Shown here piece after piece: positions 56,459-64,000 of a DNA stretch of 64,000 bases. The DNA is taken from assembly GCA_011947345.1 (NCBI GenBank), contig JAAVTG010000037.1:21757-85756 (forward strand), in the 5' to 3' direction. A program made the translations under genes and the position numbers. Source of the stretch: Phytophthora quininea. Taxonomy: Eukaryota > Oomycota > Peronosporomycetes > Peronosporales > Peronosporaceae. Position 1 is the stretch's first letter; the number at the start of each line of letters is the position of its first letter. Under the pieces are notes generated by a model that saw nothing but the letters and a program-made list of their open reading frames with translations, was not told where the DNA came from and ran no database searches.

Positions 56459-56788
56459 GGCCCCACCACCCCAACCTTATTTACCAGCACAAGACCCAGA
56501 GAGCATGCGAGGCGAGACTGAAGTCTCACTGCGCTCGTCCGAGTGCGGTACCCAACCCGTTGTCGAAGTCCAGTGCGTCAATTTTGATGTTTATGTGTCG
56601 CTTGGCGGACAATGGTGAGCTTGAGAAGCTGCTGCTTCTCGCCCACATCTAATTAGATAGTACTTCACAGCCACCAGCCATCCCAAGACTCGGGCAGTAG
56701 TGCCAGCCGTGATCGGCGATAATATTATGATGCCATTTGACGTGTTGTTCAGCAATCGCGGCGTTACTTGTGGCTTCGTTGCTTTGCC
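56459..56788. other. 3' flank of C2 gene and left end of the duplicated IQ segment
   Basis: The duplicated segment shared with copy 1 begins at about 56709, shortly before the IQ gene start. No other feature. Confidence 0.45.
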
Positions 56789-58490
56789 ATGCCAGCAGAA
56801 GAGCGAGCTGCGGTGAGGACCCAGTCGCGTTTGCGTGGTTTTCAATGGCGTCGAAAGCAGCGCCGAAGAATTGTAAGATTGGTGTGCACGGAGAAATATG
56901 ATCACGAACTCACGATTGGTTGTCGACAGCAAGCGGTGACACGGGTTCAAGCTCTCCAGCGAGGACGATTCACGAGACGTGAGTTCGGACAGCTGCGCGA
57001 GTTTTCAAGAGAGCAGGTGGGTCGCATGGTCCATGGTGTCCGTCGTCACAAGTGAGTTTGCTGATGGTGATTGCTCTTGTAGGAGGGCTTCCAACAAGCA
57101 ACAAGGCGTCGACAACTGCGCATTTGGCGAAACGAGCAGGAACTTTATTTCTTGCAGCACACCACAGCAGCTGAACTGGAACGGGTCCGTGCATTCCAGC
57201 AGCAACGGTCGGCGAGAGTGATTCAACGTAGTTGGCGAGCGGTCTCGTCGTCAATACCACAAGCAGCAAAACATGAAGACAGCATCACCGACCCCAGCGA
57301 CCGGATTTTCACGTTCAACCCCTTTGGAGTGGAGACTGCATCTTTCAATCACTGGGGCCTCGATGGTCAGAGCTGTTCAAAGCGTGCGCCGTCGCTTTTG
57401 CTGACAGCAGATGACATTTGCAATTCATCAGTGCGCCACTCGCCTGCCTCAATTGCTGATGAGGAAGAATTTGCCACCAGACGGAAAGCACTTCGGGAAA
57501 GGTTCGTGCCGCATTGTGCGAAGCAAAACACTACAGAGTTGCCAGCATACTAACAACCGACTTGTTTGTAGGATCAAGCGAAAAGTGGCTCAGGAAAATG
57601 CCGAGTCAGACACTCGAACCCAAACGGAAACTTCCAAGCCTCAAGCCAATCGACGGCGTGACCTGTACGATCAATTAGTCGCTATGCAACATTCGACTGC
57701 GCAGCGATTGCTTCAGTACGATCGAGACGTCCGCTCCAAGCGGTTTGAACAGGAGATTGGAGCAGCACAGCACTACACGAGCTGCAACAACCGAGTGAGG
57801 CATTTGTTAGAAGAATCGCCTGAAGGAATGACGATGAACAACCAAAGCGGGGATTATCACGACAAAATGGAGTGTATTGAGGAATGGGACTCGTCCAGAC
57901 GTACTCGGGCGTGGAACCACCACCGCCGTGCTGTTCGTTCAGTGCTTGACAAGCGACACTGGTGGCAAACTCAGCTTGCTGGAGCCGAGCGTGACATTCG
58001 CCAAGTGCTGGTGGCCAAGAGTCCTTGGGAAGACGAAAACAACATTTGGGTCTGGCCTCGAGGTGAAAGCGACAACCAAAGCGATGACGAACGTGGTGCG
58101 AGTAAGGACGACAATTCCACTGCGGGCCAAACTGCACCTCCGCCATGGCCTTCGGAAGAAATTCGTCGGTTTTTGGCGAGTGACGCAACTGGGAAAGCTC
58201 CACAAACAAGCTTGACAAAGGACCACGAGGCATCCGAGTGGTGGCGCGCTCACTGTACGCAGTCGCATCTGGCCATCCATGGAGGCTTAGTTGTGGTCAA
58301 GCCGTTCAGCGCAGAGTTCACCAGCAACGTCGACAGTGAAGGCGACAATTTCCCAGTCTGCACTTCGGAGGCAGTGGCAAACCGAGATCTGTACAACTTG
58401 CAGCAAAATGCAGAACGACACACACGCTTGCAGAATCTGGATCGTGATGTGGAGCAGCGAGTGAAGGCGTTGGTGCTCGACATGAATTAG
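56789..58490 (+). CDS. IQ-motif protein, copy 3 (C-terminally truncated)
   Basis: Exons 56789-57016, 57083-57501 and 57572-58490 (introns 66 and 70 bases), 521 residues with no frameshift. It aligns closely with copy 1 (32880-35755) in inverted orientation and keeps the first three IQ motifs. Homology ends abruptly at about 58474 inside the coiled coil (after EQRVKAL). Four new codons follow and then a stop, so the fourth IQ, the B-box-like finger and the tail are missing. Because the open frame through exons a-c is preserved while copy 1 needs two base corrections, this copy is the best evidence for the true reading frame of the family. Confidence 0.75.
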
Positions 58491-58553
58491 TAATATTATG
58501 GTTGAATTACTACTGTAGTAATAAATGTAAGTACTCTCAAATTGCAGCTCGAA

Positions 58554-59747
58554 ATGGGCGATGTTGCTGGTGATGGCGTCGCTACCGCTGCCCTTCCGCA
58601 GACCTACACGCACCTGGACATGATGCGTCCACGACTGCTGTTCACCGCGCATGAAGAGTTCTCTTCTGCGCCTCCGTCCTGCAGCAACAACTTCACTAGA
58701 GGCGTGGAGGTCTCTCCCGATGGACTGTGCGTGCTCAGCAACAGTGATGATCGTGTGTTACGACTTTTGAGGTCTCCGAGGACGCATCCAAGCCCAGTAC
58801 CAGCACTCTGCAGATGAGAGAGGGCGGCAGCGTCTACGACGTGGCCTGGTACCCATTCATGACGTCGGCAGATCCCAACTCGTGCATCTTCGTGAGCTCC
58901 AGTCGAGACCAGCCCGTGCACTTGTGGGACGCCTACACTGGGGGTTGAGAGCGTCCTACAGAGCTTACGATCACATGGACGAGCTGGCCAGCGCCCAGAG
59001 CCTGGCGTTCAATACTACAGGCACCAGACTCTTTGCTGGCTTCGACCGGATGATCCGGTTCTTCGATCTCTCGCAGCCTAGCAGGGACTTCAAGGCGAGG
59101 CCGTTGAGCAAGACTCGCAAGTCGAGAGAGGGCAGAGGGGATTGATCTCCACGCTGCATTTCAATCCAGACCACTCCAAGATGTACGCGGCAGGGTCCTA
59201 CGCTGGGTCGACGTGTGTCTACACTGAAGACGAAGGCGACGAGCTGCTGACGCTGAGAGATCACGACGGGAAAGGGATCTCCCAAGTGAGGTTCTCGCCC
59301 TGTGGCAGGTTCTTGTTCACTGCTGCACGGAGGGATTCGAGGATTCATTGCTGGGATATCCGAGCTACGAACGAGATCCTGCACACATTCCACCGCGTGG
59401 CGGACACCAACCAGTGCGTGGAGTTCGACTTGCACTGCGGAGGGAGGTATCTTGCTACAGGCAGTCAAACAGGTCGTGTAATGCTGTACGATGTGCTCAC
59501 TGGCACACTGCTGGACGAGCGGATTCAACTGCCGGACTGTGCCAACGGCGTGTCGTTCTTCCCTGACCCAAGTCGAGCTATGGTCGCGGTATCAAGTGGA
59601 CAGCGGCATTACGATCTGCCCGAGGATATGCAGGATGAAGAGGACAAGACGGACAGCTCTCAACCTAGAAACGTCGTGCAGGTCTACGACTTCCAAGCAC
59701 CTCAGAGCGATGAGTCCATGCCAGAGGCTCCATCTGGTGCGCCTTAA
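58554..59747 (+). CDS. WRAP53: WRAP53/TCAB1 homologue, WD40 protein
   Basis: WRAP53 binds the CAB box of scaRNAs and telomerase RNA and brings them to Cajal bodies. After repair the protein is 398 residues with about six WD40 blades. Family-specific motifs are clear: APPSCSNNFTRGVEVSPDG, GGSVYDVAWYPFM, SSSRDQPVHLWDAYTG, LRASYRAYDHMDELASAQSL and TNQCVEFDLHCGGRYLATG. The frame breaks three times, at TTTT 58765-58768, GGGGG 58940-58944 and GGG 59130-59132; one added base at each reconnects these motifs exactly. The ATG at 58554 is only 64 bases past the end of IQ copy 3, so the duplicated segment landed right against its promoter or an upstream leader exon; a splice-acceptor-like TTGCAG precedes the ATG. 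Confidence 0.88.
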
Positions 59748-59812
59748 CGCGTAGAACACAGAATAGATTAGAGTTATCTCACGGACACGATGAGCTGCAG
59801 TTCCTTTTACCT

Positions 59813-60690
59813 CTAGCGGGCTCGACCCATTCCTCCAAAGCTTTTATCTTGCTCGTCGCGACCGTCGTCTTGTTTCCTCTCACCTTTTCTTGGTCGCGGC
59901 GCGTGCGGTTCCATCCGTCCTCGCCACCCTGTCGAGCTCGGTTGGGCTGACGGCTCCATCCGTCCCCGCCATCCCGTTGAGCTGGCCTGCGTCGGCTCCA
60001 TCCTTCCTCGCCAACCTGTAGCACTCGCCTGCATTTCTTCTTCATCCTTCTCTTTCTGCTCCTGGATTCTCTGCTCTTGTCGTCGTTGCTGCACCTGCTG
60101 CATCAGCTCCTGCTGCTTCTTCTCAACCTTCCGGAGCTTCTTGGCTGCTTTGCGAGCCTTCTTCTCCTCTCGTTTCCTCTTCTTCTTGTCCTTGTGACTC
60201 TCTTTCGGAGCTTTAAACACATCCACGCCTTTCTGCAGATCAAAGTCCGAGGCCAGCTCTTTGCCTTCGTAGGCGTGGCCCGGTAGGCCCCGGGCTTCCT
60301 CTGGGCCTCGTCGTCGCTGTCGTCCGAGTCCTCCTGCAGCTCCTTGGGCAGCTTGTACTTGAGCACGTGGTCCACCCGCAGCACGCGGTCCAGCAGTTTG
60401 AAGCCGTTGAGGTTGTCCACCGCCAGCACTGTACTGCGCTGGTCCTCGAACTTGACGAACACGAAGCCTTTGGACTTGCCGCTCTTGCCGTCCCGCACCA
60501 AATGAATGTCCTCGATCTCGCCCCATTGGCTCAGCACGCACAGCACGTCGCCCTCCGATAGCTCGAACGACAGGCCGCCGATGAAGACCCAGGCCGACTC
60601 GCGGTACTTTTGGTGCCACGAGCCCGACAGAGGCACACCCAGCTCCAGCTCGCGCTCATTGAGCCTCTGGATCTCGGCCACCACGTTCAT
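59813..60690 (-). CDS. RBMX2: RBMX2/Ist3 homologue, RRM protein of the RES splicing complex
   Basis: RBMX2 (Snu17/Ist3 in yeast) is an RRM protein of the spliceosomal RES complex with Bud13 and Pml1. 292 residues after repair. The N-terminus (INELNERE-type: IQRLNERELELG, then SWHQKYRESAW) leads into the RRM with RNP2 VFIGGL and RNP1 KGFVFVKF and the signature DQRSTVLAVDNLNGFKLLDRVLRVDHV, very close to the family. The frame breaks at 60288-60294 (a CCCC/GGG junction); one base restores a Lys-rich coiled tail ending in three near-identical TGWRGRMEP repeats. It ends 65 bases from the WRAP53 stop, tail to tail, and starts 62 bases from the next gene, head to head. Confidence 0.88.
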
Positions 60691-60752
60691 CGGGAAGAAA
60701 AAACTGTTTTTATAGTTTGTTTTTAGGAGTTACAAACAGACCTGAAGTGGCG

Positions 60753-62503
60753 ATGGAGTCTGCAGATAAGGCACCGTGTGTCGCGAGGGACGAGGCTTCT
60801 TCATTGCAAGCGGGTGGGTCAGTACGCCAAGGAGGCGGTCTTTTATTTCCTACTGGAACGGTGTCTTCTGGCTCGCCCTCGGAGCCGCAGGGGGCTACTG
60901 TGAAGGTGGTGTTCCTGACCATCAACGACGTGTACGAGCTATTCCCAGACTCGAACGGAGTTGGAGGCGTCGCAGAGTTTGCAACGATGTTGCAGACAAT
61001 CAAGCAACGAATCCCTACTGATTCGCACATCATTGTGACGCTGAACGGAGACTTTCTGTGGCGGTCGGAGCTCGACCGCAAGGACAAAGGGTGCGTCGTC
61101 TAAATGATGATGTTTTTTTCTTTACCTTATCATTTACTTACTGTGTTTTTATTGTAGTGCACACATGGTGGAGCTACTAAATTATCTGGGTATCGAATAT
61201 GTGGTTCTTGGCAACCACGAGTTTGATTTCGGTGCAGAACACATGAAAGAGCTGCTCGACAATGCTCAATTTACCTGCTTTGGTTCCAACGTTCGGTGTT
61301 CTAGCAATCGAGATTTATTTCCTGGGCTGACGGATACGTGCATTATTCAATTACGGAATGGATTTCGGCTGGGTCTTTTGGAGTGACGACGACGGTGACT
61401 GCCAAGGATCCTTTCGCTGGTCCCAGTGTGATTTTTGAAGATGAGCGGCCGCATGCTCGACGATGTGTAGAGGAACTAAAGGGCACGGAGCGGATGCTAT
61501 TGTGGCGCTTACGCACTTTAAAGTGGCGGAGGATATTCGTCTTGCTATGCAGGCTACGGGGATTGATCTCATCCTGGGAGGTCATGACCATGAGCCCATG
61601 ACGTGCGCTGCTGGTCAAACTCTTATTCATAAATCGGGTATGGACGCGTTATGGCTGGGCGTCGTGGAAATGACGCTCACTAAGCATGCAGTACCAAGAG
61701 TAATAACGCCCGTACGAGTAGATTTCCAATGGCACATGCTGCTGAATAAAGGGTACGCTCCAGATCCAAACTGTTTGGCAATGCTGAATGAGTATGCGCG
61801 CTTTATTCAGCGAGACGAAGAAGCTCAAGGAAAACTAGAACCACTCGGAGTATCTCTCACAGCCTTAGATGGACGTCGAATAACGTGCCGCACACAGGAA
61901 AGCAACATGGGCAACCTCGTGGCAGATTCACTACGTGAAGGGCTGAAGGCAGATATTGGGCTAGTGAACGCTGGGTACATCAAAGGCGACATGTTGAATG
62001 ATCCGGAGCTTGTCATCACCCGCAAGTGGCTCGAGCGATACTTACCTTTGGTAAAACCTACCGTCGTGGTAGCGTTAACCCTTGGCGAGCTGAAGGATGC
62101 GCTGGAGTATTGGTTGCGCCGATATCCTGCGATGAGCTCATCGCAACCACATTTTTCTGGTGTCCGCGTCATTTACGACATGACCCAACCTCAATCTCCA
62201 GTCATTTCGTCAATTAAACTGGTCAAGGAAAAGTATGAAAGCGAATCTACCAGCCACGAAGGAGAAAGCAACGAAGGAATGGACATTGACATGACGCACA
62301 CAGTGACGGTTGCAATGCCGCTGCTGAGCAGTATGGATGGATGGCGATTCTTCGCGAACGCGCAGCAATTGCGCTCTGGGCCAATTGTGCGTGACTTGGT
62401 TGAAGAATTTGTTCGGACGCGGCAGCAGATTTCGTATGCTCCCCAAGAGGGGCGTCTCATTGTCCTCACATCACCACCGCCGAGCCCAGCGTCCTCGTTA
62501 TAA
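60753..62503 (+). CDS. 5'-nucleotidase/cyclic-phosphodiesterase family metallophosphatase, 2 exons
   Basis: Calcineurin-like phosphoesterase of the UshA/CpdB type, hydrolysing nucleotides or similar phosphate esters with two metals. Exons 60753-61090 and 61158-62503 (67-base intron rebuilding KGAHMVELL), 561 residues after repair. Metal-ligand motifs: FLTINDVYE, TLNGDF, VLGNHEFDFG, ALTHF and LGGHDHE. The C-terminal substrate domain has ESNMGNLVADSLREG and LVNAGYIKGD. No signal peptide, so probably cytosolic, unlike bacterial UshA. The frame breaks at TTTT 61376-61379 (GLF-GVT) and GGG 61481-61483 (KG-HGADAIVALTHF); one base at each restores it. A tttttag before the ATG could be a leader-intron acceptor. 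Confidence 0.85.
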
Positions 62504-62753
62504 GTTTGGATTGTGGGGATAAGCGGTGGAAATCGTCGGTAGAGTTTGACGCGTCAAGACAATCGTTGTGGAAGAAACATGACGTGGACGCCAAACAACC
62601 AAAGAAGAACAAGCGAACGGAGTTGGAAAAGAGTGTCTTGTTATTGTTACCATTAGTGCACGACCGAGTGAACATCAACAGGAAGTGCTACAACGTCTGC
62701 AGAGCAGCCAGCATTCTCACGTGCTTCTTCGACGACCGTGACCGACCACCCGC
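62504..62753. other. Convergent 3' spacer
   Basis: Separates the metallophosphatase and NmrA-like genes tail to tail. No feature seen. Confidence 0.45.
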
Positions 62754-63592
62754 CTAGGCGAGGAACTCGGCGTACGAGGTGGGCTGCCACTCCGGGAAGA
62801 ACTTGGCCTTGGCCGCCGCCACCTCCTCCTCCGTGCCGGGCACACCGCGGCCGTCCGCGAACAGTGTGTTGAGGAAGGCGTTGAAGTCGGTCAGGTAGTT
62901 CTTCTTGTTCTCTTCGTAGTCGACGAACTCGATGTCGACCTTCTTGCCGGCCTTCTTCTCCACGAGCGCCGCGACCTCGAGACCCGTGAGACGGTCGCCC
63001 TCGAGCGGGATCTTGGCGCCGTGCAGCGCCGCCTTGGGGGCCGTGGCCACCACGTGGCCCACGAAGCGGCCGGCCTCGTCGCGCTTGACGAGGCTGAACT
63101 TGGTCTTGCCGTCGCCCGCGATACGGATCTTGGCCTGCTCGAAGTCGATGCCGAGCGTGTACGGCGCGTAGCTGTAGAAGAGTCCGGTGTAGAAGATGGT
63201 GAAGGGGATGCCGGCGGCCGTGAGCGCGTCCTGCACCTGCTTCTTGAAGCCGTTGAGACCGTCGGTCACGTAGACACCGTACTCGGCCGGCACGAAGAGC
63301 TGCACGCCGGCGGTTTTGGCGGCCCCCACGACCGGCAGCTGCGCGCCCATGGCGAAGGGCCCACGGCGCTGACGACGACCTCGATGCCAGCGAGCGCCTT
63401 GGCGAGCGAGTCCTGGTCCTCGTAGTCGACCTTGGTCAGCACGGCGCCGCGGTTCTTGAGGTCCTGCAGCTCGGGCTTGGCGTCGTCGCGCGTGAGGATG
63501 GTGACCTTCTTGCCGTTCTTGAGCAGCTCGTCGGCCGCCGCGCCGCCGATGCCGCCGGCGCCGATGATCGCGAAGGACGAGTAGGTGGACAT
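62754..63592 (-). CDS. NmrA-like/isoflavone-reductase-like NAD(P)-binding protein
   Basis: Atypical short-chain dehydrogenase with a Rossmann fold, 279 residues after repair. Nucleotide-binding glycine motif AIIGAGGIGGAAADELL at the N-terminus, then VTILTRDDAKPE and IEVVVSAVG. The C-terminal part has FVPAEYGVY, FTIFYTGLFYSYAPY and RFVGHVVATAP, as in NmrA/phenylcoumaran-reductase-like proteins. The frame breaks at the GGGCCC of 63357-63362; one added base joins both halves (AVG-PFAMGAQLPV). Family members are either redox sensors or small-molecule reductases; which applies here cannot be told. Upstream of the ATG is a CCA/TGG-rich microsatellite. Confidence 0.85.
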
Positions 63593-63622
63593 GGTGGTGG
63601 TGTGGTGGTGGTGGTTTGTGGT
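63592..63622. repeat. TGG microsatellite
   Basis: Imperfect run of TGG/TGTGG immediately upstream of the NmrA-like start codon, so in the 5' leader of that gene on the minus strand (CCA repeats). Confidence 0.7.
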
Positions 63623-63925
63623 GGAGACTTGCGTCTGACGGGGAAGTTTGAGTTGTGAGAGGCGAGCTGGTTGTGGATATGCTGGTCACGCATGGGAGCA
63701 TTGCTGGCGGCCTCTGCCTGCTGACGTACGTACGTGGGCACTTCAATGACGCGCGCTGTCCCGTATTTCGCGCCGGGTGTTTGTCCGTAAGAGACGGTGG
63801 ACAGATTGGCAATAACGGGACGAAAAGGTCCAGGCCGATCTGATTACGGGCAAGCGGACTGGTGAGCGACGCAGCGCTGCGTTCGGCGCTGATAGGACAG
63901 TGCAGCAGCGTCCTCGGCAGCTCGT

Positions 63926-64000
63926 GTGCTTCCAGCCGACTGGGAAGTACCAGCTGGAGAGGCAGCTTTGGGTGCTTCCAGCCGACTGGGAAGTACCAGC
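63926..64000 (+). repeat. 29-bp direct repeat, period 46 bp, running into the window end
   Basis: 63926-63954 and 63972-64000 are identical (core CCAGCCGACTGGGAAGTACC). The second copy stops exactly at the window edge, so a longer tandem array may continue beyond it. Confidence 0.8.

Noticed and set aside
55819..56529. Minus-strand poly-Ser frame opposite the C2 protein tail
   Set aside because: Mirror reading of the Asp/Glu-rich tail; it has no independent support.
58554..61500. Programmed ribosomal frameshifting in WRAP53 and the metallophosphatase
   Set aside because: No slippery heptamer followed by a structure is apparent, five shifts in two genes would be required, and the same pattern occurs in unrelated genes, pointing to sequence error.

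Overview
This is nuclear DNA of an oomycete, most likely a Phytophthora or close relative. The evidence is the very short GT-AG introns (59-77 bases where both ends can be placed), dense gene islands separated by repeat-rich DNA, and the families present: full-size PDR-type ABC transporter, GPH-type sugar transporter pairs, multi-C2 proteins, hAT, MULE and Fanzor-like elements.

Layout. 2-7.5 kb: a TM9SF (nonaspanin) protein, a multi-C2 protein and an EGF-like, probably GPI-anchored surface protein, all on the minus strand. 7.7-10.7 kb: transposon debris, including a 727-bp element bounded by 72-bp inverted repeats. 10.7-21.1 kb: a PDR ABC transporter, an oomycete leucine-rich-repeat-like protein, an ankyrin-repeat protein and a GPH-family transporter, all minus. 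24.4-25.9 kb: a second, divergently oriented GPH transporter. 26.0-29.7 kb: a NELF-B homologue with a bromodomain embedded inside it. 30.3-31.7 kb: a decayed Fanzor (eukaryotic TnpB) gene. 32.0-35.8 kb: NAA10 and an IQ-motif protein. 36.4-40.0 kb: an almost intact hAT transposon with a perfect 8-bp target duplication. 40-52 kb: AT-rich, repeat-filled DNA with MULE scraps, a Myb/SANT-like transposon-type gene and a second, partial IQ-gene copy. 52.8-63.6 kb: a dense island with a CENATAC-like zinc-finger protein, a C2 protein, a third IQ-gene copy, WRAP53, RBMX2, a 5'-nucleotidase-family metallophosphatase and an NmrA-like oxidoreductase.

Two points dominate interpretation. First, about twenty apparent frameshifts interrupt otherwise well-conserved genes. 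In every case I worked through, restoring one base in, or next to, a run of identical bases reconnects the frame. That is the signature of homopolymer under-calling in the assembly rather than pseudogenisation, so most 'broken' genes here are annotated as genes. Second, several genes form functional themes without being operons: transcription pausing (NELF-B), splicing (RBMX2, CENATAC-like), telomerase/Cajal-body RNP assembly (WRAP53) and protein N-terminal acetylation (NAA10).

Gene limits come from reading frames, splice consensus and remembered family architecture; no alignment or search was run.
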